From an uncultured Lachnospiraceae bacterium (GTDB lineage: Bacteria > Bacillota > Clostridia > Lachnospirales > Lachnospiraceae), in contig CAMWQW010000026.1 of assembly GCA_947176505.1 (NCBI GenBank), forward strand, positions 1 through 49,518: a stretch of DNA of 49,518 nt, read 5' to 3'. The number at the start of each line of letters is the position of its first letter. The first letter of the stretch is position 1. Made by a program: the position numbers and the translations under genes. Under the pieces are notes generated by a model. It had not been told where the DNA came from. It ran no database searches and worked only from the letters and a program-made list of their open reading frames with translations. Below are positions 8,664-16,636 of the stretch, piece after piece.

Positions 8664-9046
8664 TTCTCAGTGTACTCCTCAATCAGCTGCTTGATTTCTT
8701 CCGCCTGTTTCTCCGTCAGTTTCTTTCCACCCATAAAAGCTGTCAGAAACTTCGGGATAGACCCGCCAAAAGAATCCTCCACAAACTTTCTGCTCTTGTA
8801 ACTGTAAAACTCTTCTTTGGAGATCAGTGAAGTCACTTCCGCTTTTTCATTCTTGAAAATCCCCCTGTCACACAGCTTTTTCAAAACTGTGTATGTGGTT
8901 GATTTCTTCCATGCAAATTCTTTTTCGCATAATTTCACAAGTTCCGGTGAAGAAATCGGTTCTCTTTGCCAGATTAGTTCTGCAAACCGCGCTTCTGTCT
9001 CCGCCAGTCTGTATTCTTTTCTGTGTTCTTGCCTATTTTCTTTCAT
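8660..9046 (-). CDS. BlaI/MecI-family repressor
   Basis: A 128-residue winged-helix repressor: 'RLAETEARFAELIWQREPISSPELVKLCEKE' and 'WKKSTTYTVLKKLCDRGIFK' form the helix-turn-helix and recognition helix, and the C-terminal helix 'KKLTEKQAEEIKQLIEEY' is the dimerisation part. I chose the ATG at 9046 because GGAGG lies 9 bases upstream; an ATG at 9100 would give an unlikely 18-residue extension. BlaI proteins bind as dimers to short palindromes and are cleaved when the partner M56 protease is activated. Two matching palindromes lie upstream (9126-9170), so autoregulation is expected. Confidence 0.93.
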   Translation of the reverse strand: MKENRQEHRKEYRLAETEARFAELIWQREPISSPELVKLCEKEFAWKKSTTYTVLKKLCDRGIFKNEKAEVTSLISKEEFYSYKSRKFVEDSFGGSIPKFLTAFMGGKKLTEKQAEEIKQLIEEYTEK

Positions 9047-9125
9047 AGCCGCCCACCTCCCCTTGATGCATTTGCTGTATCGTATCAGCTTCCGAAACAA
9101 AGTATGTTTTGAGCCAATCCACGCA

Positions 9126-9180
9126 GTCTACTTCTAGTAGACCACGCATTCAGTCTATCATCAGTAGACTAAACTGTCAA
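9126..9180 (-). promoter_or_regulatory. Promoter and paired BlaI-type operators
   Basis: Two related palindromes lie side by side: GTCTACTTCTAGTAGAC (9126-9142) and AGTCTA-7-TAGACT (9152-9170), centres 27 bases apart. On the minus strand TTGACA (9180-9175) with an 18-base spacer and TAGACT as -10 places the second palindrome on top of the promoter. Both share the core AGTCTA/TAGACT, so a BlaI dimer is the natural ligand. Confidence 0.75.
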
Positions 9181-9220
9181 GATATTTTTCATTGCAGGTA
9201 AAAGTTCCCTGCAGCAAGAT

Positions 9221-9255
9221 AAAAACACCAATGTTTTCATCACATCGGTGTTTTT
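9221..9255 (-). terminator. Bidirectional-looking terminator after the deaminase gene
   Basis: AACACCAATG and CATCGGTGTT form a stem with one mismatch, flanked by A5 and T5. On the minus strand it follows the MTA/SAH deaminase stop by about 30 bases. The only opposing genes are also minus-strand, so its role is for the deaminase transcript. Confidence 0.75.
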
Positions 9256-9284
9256 AATAGACGCTATACTTTTATCATACTTTC

Positions 9285-10586
9285 TTAATATACTTTCTTA
9301 TCCAGTCCCATTCTCACGATAATTTCCTGAATCTTACCATACACGAGCTGTTCGTCGATGGTCAGAAGTTTTCTGTTCTCCATCGTAATCTGTCCGTTGA
9401 TAATAACTGTATCAACCTCGGAACCGTTGGCAGAATAGGACAAGCCCGCAATCAGATTATTTCTGGGTGTCAGCGACGGCGTATTCAAGTCAAGAATCGC
9501 CAAATCGGCTTTCTTACCTACCTCGATACTTCCGATTTCTTTCTCCATACCAAGCGCCTTTGCACCGTTTAACGTTGCAATACGGAATCCTTCTTTTGCA
9601 CTGACACACTGCGGTGTCCTGCCGACACCTTTATGAATCAATGTGAGCAGGCTGAGTTCATGGAACATATTCAGGCAGTTGTTGCTGGCGGCGCCGTCCG
9701 TTCCGAGACATACGTTAATACCCTTTTGAAGCATTCCCGCTATCGGCGCAAAACCATTGCCGAGCTTCATATTGCTCGCCGGATTCGTCACGACACTGAC
9801 GTTTTTCGTTCTGAGAATATCCATGTCCGCCTCGTCAATCTGTACACAATGCGCTGCTACGGCAGGCACATCGAACAGTCCGCACCTGTTGGCTAGTGCA
9901 ATCGGACTGCATCCGTATTTCTCTTTAATCTGCGCAATTTCACTTTCACTCTCCGACAAGTGGATATGGATACCCATACCGTTCTTCTTTGCCTCTCCTG
10001 CGACAATCTTCATAAATTCCTCATCGCAGGTAAAGGGTGCATGGGGACCAAGCACAAAGGACAATCTGTCGCAGTCTTTCGCGGCGTCCCGCTCCTCGTA
10101 CGCCTGCCGCAGTCTCATCTGCCCTGCCTCGTCATTGCCGCTGCCCACCAGTCCGCGGCTGATTACCGCACGCATTCCGGATTCCTTGACAGCGCGGGTC
10201 GTCTGATGAATATTCATCTGCATATCGTTAAAGCATGTCGTGCCGCTCTTCATCATCTCGATAATCGCCAGATTGGCACCCCAATAAGTATCCTCGTCAG
10301 TCATTTGCTGTTCAATGGGGTCAATGGTTCCAAACAGCCAGTCCATAAATGACAGGTCATCAGCCACATTCCTCATAAAAGACATATAGGAGTGGGTATG
10401 ACAGTTAATCAATCCCGGAATCACCAGTTTGTCTGTTCCGTCAATCACCTTATCCTCACAGAACCCGTCGGGTGCCTGTCCGATCCCCGTGATGCGGTCC
10501 TGCTCAATGTAGATGCTTGTCTCCTGTACCACATCTTCCGTGCCCTGTGGCAAAACAGCCAGTGCATTCTTAATTACAATTCCCAT
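9285..10586 (-). CDS. mtaD: 5-methylthioadenosine/S-adenosylhomocysteine deaminase
   Basis: A 433-residue amidohydrolase. Family motifs are all present: CHTHS (His63, His65), GPHAP, HIHLSES (His209), AHCVQ (His246), SNMKLG, and GTDGAASNN (Asp297), which bind the metal and substrate purine. This pattern is that of MTA/SAH deaminases, which convert methylthioadenosine or S-adenosylhomocysteine to the inosine form in methyl-cycle salvage. Related aminohydrolases such as other adenosine-derivative deaminases share the fold, so substrate is inferred. GGAGGAG lies about 7 bases before the ATG. It is transcribed alone, ending at the terminator at 9221-9255; no mtnN or luxS is adjacent. Confidence 0.88.
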   Translation of the reverse strand: MGIVIKNALAVLPQGTEDVVQETSIYIEQDRITGIGQAPDGFCEDKVIDGTDKLVIPGLINCHTHSYMSFMRNVADDLSFMDWLFGTIDPIEQQMTDEDTYWGANLAIIEMMKSGTTCFNDMQMNIHQTTRAVKESGMRAVISRGLVGSGNDEAGQMRLRQAYEERDAAKDCDRLSFVLGPHAPFTCDEEFMKIVAGEAKKNGMGIHIHLSESESEIAQIKEKYGCSPIALANRCGLFDVPAVAAHCVQIDEADMDILRTKNVSVVTNPASNMKLGNGFAPIAGMLQKGINVCLGTDGAASNNCLNMFHELSLLTLIHKGVGRTPQCVSAKEGFRIATLNGAKALGMEKEIGSIEVGKKADLAILDLNTPSLTPRNNLIAGLSYSANGSEVDTVIINGQITMENRKLLTIDEQLVYGKIQEIIVRMGLDKKVY

Positions 10587-10615
10587 GTTTCTTACTCCTC
10601 CGTTTTCTTATTTTT

Positions 10616-10915
10616 TTATAATTTATTCACAGTATAAGCATACAAATCAGCGCATCCCGTCGTCACCCGGTATACACCATCTTCCAGAAAGGCAAATTCC
10701 AGCACTTTGCGAAAGGCTTCCGTCACATAACCGTTGTTCCAGAATGTCGGATAAGTAAAATATCCTGCATGGACAATCTTGCCTGCCGGCATCCTCGCTT
10801 CCACCGTATATCCGATACTCCCTTCGTGTGTTTTCCCATAATTCGCAAGTCCACACTTCGTACAAGCTACTGATATTATCATTCTACTATATATTGCCGC
10901 GAAAGTCTTTAGCAA
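10616..10915 (-). pseudogene. GNAT acetyltransferase remnant
   Basis: The middle of this frame, 'GSIGYTVEARMPAGKIVHAGYF' onwards to 'FWNNGYVTEAFRKVLEFAF' and 'VYRVTTGC', matches the C-terminal half of RimJ/RimL-type GNAT acetyltransferases. The N-terminal 60 or so residues do not align, and the expected final segment (the 'N..S..v..K.GF' strand) is replaced by an unrelated tail. No good ribosome binding site is seen. I read it as a decayed fragment directly upstream of mtaD. Stretch 10916-11039 beyond it shows no convincing gene. Confidence 0.55.
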
Positions 10916-11039
10916 AAATTCCAGTTGTGTTCTTTCGACAAACGCAGTATAGTAATGTCATATCTAAATAAAAAATATTATTGCTTTCTAATGCCGCGGC
11001 ATCTTCCGCGACCGGCTTCTGTTTAGGAGGTTCCGGTGA

Positions 11040-11162
11040 TTTATCAGGATTTACTTAATTGATGATTTTTTGTTTAAAGAATTAAGGGATATGCTAAAAT
11101 ATATAGAACATACAACATCAGATAATAGCGTAAACTCCGATATTGAGGAATTAGAACTATAG
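11040..11162 (+). pseudogene. Rpn/YhgA-like nuclease C-terminal scrap
   Basis: An open frame without start codon at its head encodes 40 residues ending 'ELRDMLKYIEHTTSDNSVN' plus an acidic tail and stop. This pattern (leucine-rich helix, Y-x-E-H-T-T-x-x-N-x-V) is what I recall from the end of Rpn/YhgA-type PD-(D/E)XK nuclease ('putative transposase') proteins. The catalytic part is missing, so it would be a remnant of a mobile-gene family. It lies convergent to the helicase gene. Confidence 0.4.
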
Positions 11163-11187
11163 CTAATCCCCATGAAATAAAACTTCC

Positions 11188-11228
11188 ATATCTTTGCCGG
11201 GAAGCCTTACAGCTTCCCGCAAAGATAT
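11188..11228 (-). terminator. Long hairpin spanning the helicase stop codon
   Basis: An inverted repeat with 17-18-base arms (one bulged C) encloses the six-base loop 11206-11211; the TAA stop of the helicase gene lies across that loop. On the minus strand a modest T-rich stretch (GTTTTATTTC) follows. It probably terminates or protects the helicase mRNA. Confidence 0.6.
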
Positions 11229-14200
11229 GCATAAGCATTCATAATTGTGTTCTGGCGTTTCCCTGTGATGAAATAGAAATCCATCTGCCGTTCGCTTTCG
11301 GTATACAGATAGGAACCGTACGTCGGTATATCGCAGCTCATAGCCGGGCTGTCCGCCGCAAGAACAATTCCATACCCTTGATCCGACAATATAAACGGCA
11401 GTTCAAAGGCTTCATTTTCACTGCTGCCAATATGAGAAATGTATCTTGCTGTCTTTCTTAGATTCAGTCCTGCGACATCTCCCGCTCCCATACCGTACAC
11501 AGTCTCTTTCTTCTGCCAATCCAGATAAAGCCATGTTCTGAACCTTCCGTCTGCTATACCTTCCAACTGCCTGCACTCTTTGTTGCGTTCTGCAAGCAGC
11601 AGCTTCTTATCCCGCGTCATATAACGTATCGCACCCGTACCCTTATCCACCTGCACAAGCAGTTCGTCTGTCATAAGTTCCACCATGCTGCCGGATTCTT
11701 TATACATCCATCTTTTGTCAACGGAATTCACCGCTATCTTATCATTTTCCCCGCTAACAATCTGTCCGCCTTTCGCAAAGGTCACTCTTATAATCGCACT
11801 TCCGATAGGACTTAATCGCAAAACGCCGTATCGACTGTGAAGATACAATCCGTCCTGCTGTTTCACTACCCATTTCACCGCAAGGTCTATTTTACCATGC
11901 CCTGCCGGACGCAGCTTTTCAGTTGCCGGCATATCGCCGAATTGTATCAGGCTTTCCTGTTTTGTTTCTTCAATCCCTTTGCCATGTACGTTTATATGAG
12001 TTCTCTGAACCTTATCTGCCGTTCTGTCATCATTTTTTTCTGCTGTTCTACGGTCATGCCCGTCTGCCGTGTACAGACCTCCTGCAACCTCCCTGTTCAC
12101 CACTTTTCTACCCGCATAGGCTTTCTTCTTCTCTTCAACCCCCTCGTCCATCGACTGATTGCGCACAATGGAGACTTTTTTCTTCATCCGGTTGTGCGAT
12201 TGTACACCTGCTGCGGATGGCGGATTTGTCACCCTTTTTCTATTATCGCCGCTGTCAGTCTTATCAGACGGTAATCCCGCCTCTATCACAACGTGCTCAT
12301 CCGGCACCGGATCGGCAATAAGCCCCGTAAGATTCCCTGTGTGAAGCACACACAACTCATGAAGTGCACGAGTTGCCGCCACATAAAGCAGCTTCGCATG
12401 ACCATCATCCGTAGGATATTTGTCTCTTGACGGGTCTAAAATCAACACAGCATCAAACTCCAGTCCCTTTGTATATTCTACCGGAAGTACCATAATGCCG
12501 CTCCCGAACTGTGTCTTCTCCGGGTCGCTTTCCATCACGTCTACATACCGTGACAATTCTTTGGCGACAGCCGCAGCTTCATCTTGGTCACGGCAGACGA
12601 CTGCAATCGTGTCCAGCCGGCTGCCACTATTTTGTCTGCTCAAACTATCTGATTCTCCGCTGTTTTTGTTATCCGATCCGTCTGATTTTCCGCCGCCTGT
12701 CTGCCATTTTATGCAGATATCTGCCGCCGCACGAATCATAGTCACCCTATCCGCAAACTTCCGCATCTGCACAGGACTGCCATGCCTTATAATCGGTTCC
12801 ACGGGATAGATAGAAAATCTCCCGTGATGCAGTATATTCGTTGCAAATTCTGATATTTCCACCGTATTACGGTAACTTTTCTTAAGGATTCCGAAACTGT
12901 CCATAGGATCCGCCAGAATCAGTTCCTTAAGCTCCTCCCAGTCATTCAACCCGTAACCGAAATGAATGTTCTGCGAGACATCACCCATAACCGTATAAGT
13001 ACATCGGTAGATACAGAATTTCAACACAAGATATGCCATCATCCCGAAATCCTGCGCCTCATCGATGACAATATGATGCGCTTCACTGATCACTTCCGTC
13101 TCTTTGACTCTTTTATACAGATAAGCAAGCGCCGCCAAATCATAAACATCAAATTCTTCCTCCGGTATGCTGACATCATATCCTTTTTCCGTCTGTCTTA
13201 GCAAAAACTCCCGATACAGTTCAAAGATAGGCTGTTTCCATATTTTCCCGCCATAATATCCACGGTACGCCTTGAGGATTGCTTTCCGTTCAGCCTCCGT
13301 ATAGCGAATGCTTCTTTTAAGGAACTCTTCTTTCGCCTTACCCCTCAGACGGGTATTCAGCATATTGATTTTGCTCTGAACGGACACCGTAGGATTTTCT
13401 CTGATGTATCGTTCCACCGCATCCCCGTCCATCAGACATATTAAGTCTGCCATATCCGCGCCGCGTCCGCTGCTCTCATCAAATACTCCTGCTTTTCCGT
13501 TCCGGATTCCTTCCACAAACTGCTTCGGATTCAAATAAACAGTTTTACGGGATATCGCACTCCACTCCAGCTTCCGGCAATATTCTTCTAAATCGTGAAA
13601 CCACGTGGAACTGCCCTTTATGCTCTCATCTTTTCCACCGTCGTCTGCGCCCCTATTTTGATTGCTCTTTTTTCTATTCCCCGCCGCCTTAATCCGGTAT
13701 TTCTTGTCATCCCAATCCTCATAAAGAAGTCTGACAAAAAGCTGCTCCATCGTCATCTGCCTGATACCGTACACGTCCAGATCCGGCAGAACGCCCGTGA
13801 TATAATTAAGCAGAATCCGATTACTTCCTACAATGTAGAAATCATCCGGTTTAAAGCGCTCTTCATAATTATACAGGATATAGGAAATCCTATGCATCGC
13901 CACTGTTGTCTTGCCGGAACCGGCAACGCCCTGCACGATGATATTATGATACGGAGATTTTCGGATAATCTCATTCTGCTCTTTCTGAATCGTAGCTACA
14001 ATCTCACTTAAGACCGCCTGCTTATTCTTGGCAAGGTATTTCGTCAGCAAGTCGTCATTGGCAATTACCTCACTGTCAAAATAATCCAGCAGTCTGCCCG
14101 ATTCAATCTCGTAAGTACGTTTCAATTTCAAATCAATTCTGATCCTCGTGCCTCCCGGCGCTTCATAGCTGCACTTACCCAGACCGTTCTCATAATAAGC

Positions 14201-14593
14201 ATTCGCCACGGGAGCACGCCAGTCCACTACCACAAAATGCGTGGTATCTTTGGCTATTCCTCCCTTGCCGATATAAATGGACTCCTCTTTGTCAAGCGCC
14301 TCGTCATGAAAAATGATTCTGCCGAAGTATGGCTTGTTGAGTGCCTTTTCATTCCGCAAAAGCGCCCGCTTCATATGTTCGTGCATGGTCACGGTATTGT
14401 TCAGAATCGTGAGCACTTCTGTGTCATTATCATGATAATGCGCAAGCATCACATCAATATCTTCCTGCATACGCGACACTTCCTGCCCGTAATTTGAAAG
14501 ATTGTCCTGTACGACGGCAAGTGTCTGTTTAAGATACCGTTCCTCTGCCTGTCTTGATATCGCCCATTTCTCTTTCTTTTGCTGTGTATCCAT
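11207..14593 (-). CDS. helD: HelD-like UvrD-family helicase fused to a GH31-N-type beta-sandwich
   Basis: Residues 1-770 are a HelD/UvrD-type ATPase: N-terminal coiled coil (about 1-90), Walker A GVAGSGKTT (222-230), IDEAQD (510-515), GDVSQNI, 'LKKSYRNT', 'EYTKGLEFD' and 'LLYVAATRALHEL'. HelD proteins bind RNA polymerase and use ATP to release stalled complexes. Residues 770-890 are polar and low in complexity. Residues about 895-1128 look like the N-terminal galactose-mutarotase-like domain of GH31 glycosidases: 'VYGMGAGDVAGLNLR', 'ELPFILSDQGYGIVLA', 'MDFYFITGKRQNTIMNAYAYLCGK'; the catalytic barrel is absent. Usual HelD length is about 700-780, so this is a real extension or a gene fusion. 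It is a single uninterrupted frame. Confidence 0.85.
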   Translation of the reverse strand: MDTQQKKEKWAISRQAEERYLKQTLAVVQDNLSNYGQEVSRMQEDIDVMLAHYHDNDTEVLTILNNTVTMHEHMKRALLRNEKALNKPYFGRIIFHDEALDKEESIYIGKGGIAKDTTHFVVVDWRAPVANAYYENGLGKCSYEAPGGTRIRIDLKLKRTYEIESGRLLDYFDSEVIANDDLLTKYLAKNKQAVLSEIVATIQKEQNEIIRKSPYHNIIVQGVAGSGKTTVAMHRISYILYNYEERFKPDDFYIVGSNRILLNYITGVLPDLDVYGIRQMTMEQLFVRLLYEDWDDKKYRIKAAGNRKKSNQNRGADDGGKDESIKGSSTWFHDLEEYCRKLEWSAISRKTVYLNPKQFVEGIRNGKAGVFDESSGRGADMADLICLMDGDAVERYIRENPTVSVQSKINMLNTRLRGKAKEEFLKRSIRYTEAERKAILKAYRGYYGGKIWKQPIFELYREFLLRQTEKGYDVSIPEEEFDVYDLAALAYLYKRVKETEVISEAHHIVIDEAQDFGMMAYLVLKFCIYRCTYTVMGDVSQNIHFGYGLNDWEELKELILADPMDSFGILKKSYRNTVEISEFATNILHHGRFSIYPVEPIIRHGSPVQMRKFADRVTMIRAAADICIKWQTGGGKSDGSDNKNSGESDSLSRQNSGSRLDTIAVVCRDQDEAAAVAKELSRYVDVMESDPEKTQFGSGIMVLPVEYTKGLEFDAVLILDPSRDKYPTDDGHAKLLYVAATRALHELCVLHTGNLTGLIADPVPDEHVVIEAGLPSDKTDSGDNRKRVTNPPSAAGVQSHNRMKKKVSIVRNQSMDEGVEEKKKAYAGRKVVNREVAGGLYTADGHDRRTAEKNDDRTADKVQRTHINVHGKGIEETKQESLIQFGDMPATEKLRPAGHGKIDLAVKWVVKQQDGLYLHSRYGVLRLSPIGSAIIRVTFAKGGQIVSGENDKIAVNSVDKRWMYKESGSMVELMTDELLVQVDKGTGAIRYMTRDKKLLLAERNKECRQLEGIADGRFRTWLYLDWQKKETVYGMGAGDVAGLNLRKTARYISHIGSSENEAFELPFILSDQGYGIVLAADSPAMSCDIPTYGSYLYTESERQMDFYFITGKRQNTIMNAYAYLCGKL

Positions 14594-14698
14594 GTACGAC
14601 CTCCTTTGCTGTGCGCTGTTACTTCGCGAACCAGAAATATATCGTTGAATTTCCTATATCGTAATAATAAAATGATAATAATAAAATCAACAAATTAC

Positions 14699-14727
14699 TA
14701 GACTTTAATTTTACAATATGATATACT
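14699..14727 (+). promoter_or_regulatory. Candidate promoter in the helicase/membrane-protein divergent region
   Basis: TAGACT (14699-14704) and TATACT (14722-14727) are spaced by 17 bases on the plus strand. The -10 is good and the -35 poor. It would start a transcript that meets the terminator-like hairpin at 14851-14880 and, if that is read through, the gene at 14932. Confidence 0.35.
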
Positions 14728-14732
14728 ATATC

Positions 14733-14880
14733 ATGTAGTTGTGCCATAAATAAATATGTACAACAGCGACAGCATTTAGTCGTTTTTACGTTGAGCTAAC
14801 AGGTACATCTCTCTGTTGTTCAACATTGGTTTTTATAGCATAAGACAGACAAGAACAGGGCTCTGCTCCTGTTCTTTTTA
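14733..14880 (+). ncRNA. Possible small RNA or attenuated leader
   Basis: The 330-base divergent region 14594-14931 has no coding frame. Within it a transcript from the candidate promoter would be about 148 bases and end in a strong terminator. It can fold: ACAACAG (14760-14766) pairs with CTGTTGT (14813-14819), competing with AACAG/CTGTT closer by. It matches no RNA family I can name. It may simply be the 5' leader of the gene at 14932. Confidence 0.25.
14851..14880 (+). terminator. Terminator-like hairpin upstream of the membrane protein gene
   Basis: AAGAACAGG/CCTGTTCTT forms a 9-base stem followed by a T run on the plus strand, 52 bases before the start codon at 14932. No plus-strand gene lies upstream within the window, so it terminates a small RNA or acts as an attenuator. 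Confidence 0.65.
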
Positions 14881-14931
14881 GATAGCAATCATTCAACCGA
14901 AGCATCGCTGCACGTCAATACGGAGGTGAGC

Positions 14932-16587
14932 ATGAATACATACAGACTTATAATGTTCCCAATTTACATGGTAACTCTTTTTCTTTTCTGGATAGGGATT
15001 ACAGACTTTATCCGCGTTCCCCACATCAGCAAAGATCCCCAATTACTGCTGCGGGAGCAAACTCGTATATTTCCCCGCATTACGCTTGCCTGCATCGCCT
15101 GTATGTATCTGCATCTGCTGGCTATTGCACTGCGCTTCTTTCTTTTTAATGAACGTTTCTCCCATGGCGATTATATATATTACTTTTTTTGCGCATTCAT
15201 AGTAATCTGCATTCTATCCGGTCTCAACCTGATAACTGTCCGGATGTTATATGACTGCGGAATGGTCAGGCAGATAAAAAGAAGCTGGATTATACTCAAA
15301 CTAACGTTTCTTCCCTTTCTGGCGCTCAATTCATGGCTTTACTGGAATTCTTTAAAATCCGTGCCTTACTATGACTCTATCACCCGTGCTCTTTTCTTAA
15401 TCCTGACTTTTTTTATACCTCTTCTTATATATATGCTTCCATACGTTTTTCCTTTAGCGGTGAATGTTGCCAGCGGATGCATCGGCATAAGCTATATCCG
15501 TCACATCAGGAAACAGGCGGCAGGCGGACGACAGCCATCCCAATTTCATTTCTTCCTGCAAATGATGCCCGGGCTTGACTGCCTGAGTATGATATATATT
15601 CTGCTAAAATACAGAGAAAATAAACTCGACACGGAAGCCGCCAAATCCGTTTTGACCGAAGATAAGACTGCGGACTCTTCTAATCCCGCTCCCGCAGCAA
15701 GACCGACGTTATATACGAAACTGTATAGGGCACGGAAACTCCTTTTCCTGATTTATTTATGCTGTGGTATTCTATTCTATTTCAGAAGTGAGCTGGCGGA
15801 ACCTGCCGGGGAAATATATGAGGAAATCGCTGCGGAAAAGACGACATTCTATGAAATGACCGAAGAAGAGACCTCTATTATGCAAATATTTTGTCTGGAT
15901 GATAAAGTCAGAGAGAATGTCATCGCCGGACAATTGACCGAGCAGCAAGCCTATCAACTTGAGAACCTCCGAATCTGTATGCAGCATATCGAAACGAAAT
16001 ATCCCGACGGATTATTTCATGTCACCAGAGTATATGTACATACCTCCGGCGTTAGCGACAGCTTTGAGCCACCCCCGATCGAAGGATTCGTTTTTAGCGT
16101 GTCGCCTGTGTCCTCCGATGAGGAAGAATACAAATTAGATTTGTCCCCCGAGCCGCACTTTGCCATAGAGGATAATCTCTACGCTTACTTACACAAGGAT
16201 TCATACTTCCGCTATATGGAAGAACAGACTAGGGGAGAGATTCCGGGATTTGCCAAATTCGATACCGATAACTGGTACGACTGGTATCTCCTAGAATACG
16301 ATGATCCCGCCACGCTGACAACAGAAGCCATTTTGGACGGAACATACCATGCCGGACCGAGGTTTGTAAATGTTTATATTGCCGCCGATGGCAAAAGCAG
16401 TGAGGAATGCGAAGCACAAAAAGAAACGCTTACCGGGATTCTTCATCGCATTGACCTGCCCGTCCAACGATATAAAGTATATTTCTATGACCTGACCCTA
16501 GAAGAACTGACAGCAGACGATATCAAACCGGCATCCCCTTTGGCTTCCTTCTATATTAACGGGAAATCTGCTGAAGGCTCCCCTTAA
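14932..16587 (+). CDS. Polytopic membrane protein with extracytoplasmic C-terminal domain, unknown function
   Basis: A 551-residue protein. The first 240 residues hold about six membrane helices (first at about 5-24, then near 50-70, 80-105, 120-140, 155-180); a further helix ('KLLFLIYLCCGILFYF', about residue 275) is followed by some 280 residues rich in Glu, Asp and Tyr, predicted to lie outside the membrane. No catalytic motif or known family is recognised. GGAGG lies 5 bases before the ATG at 14932; a GTG at 14926 would overlap that site. It is the only plus-strand gene between 11.2 and 22.6 kb and is divergent from the helicase. It is convergent with the adaptor gene ending at 16637; no terminator is visible in the 49-base gap. 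Confidence 0.75.
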   Translation: MNTYRLIMFPIYMVTLFLFWIGITDFIRVPHISKDPQLLLREQTRIFPRITLACIACMYLHLLAIALRFFLFNERFSHGDYIYYFFCAFIVICILSGLNLITVRMLYDCGMVRQIKRSWIILKLTFLPFLALNSWLYWNSLKSVPYYDSITRALFLILTFFIPLLIYMLPYVFPLAVNVASGCIGISYIRHIRKQAAGGRQPSQFHFFLQMMPGLDCLSMIYILLKYRENKLDTEAAKSVLTEDKTADSSNPAPAARPTLYTKLYRARKLLFLIYLCCGILFYFRSELAEPAGEIYEEIAAEKTTFYEMTEEETSIMQIFCLDDKVRENVIAGQLTEQQAYQLENLRICMQHIETKYPDGLFHVTRVYVHTSGVSDSFEPPPIEGFVFSVSPVSSDEEEYKLDLSPEPHFAIEDNLYAYLHKDSYFRYMEEQTRGEIPGFAKFDTDNWYDWYLLEYDDPATLTTEAILDGTYHAGPRFVNVYIAADGKSSEECEAQKETLTGILHRIDLPVQRYKVYFYDLTLEELTADDIKPASPLASFYINGKSAEGSP

Positions 16588-16636
16588 CTGTTGTATAGCC
16601 CGTGATGACTATTCCGCCATTTGCTCTATCCGTTGC

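Noticed and set aside
6867..9046. Beta-lactam resistance locus
   Set aside because: No beta-lactamase or penicillin-binding protein gene is nearby and the sensor domain lacks SxxK-type motifs.
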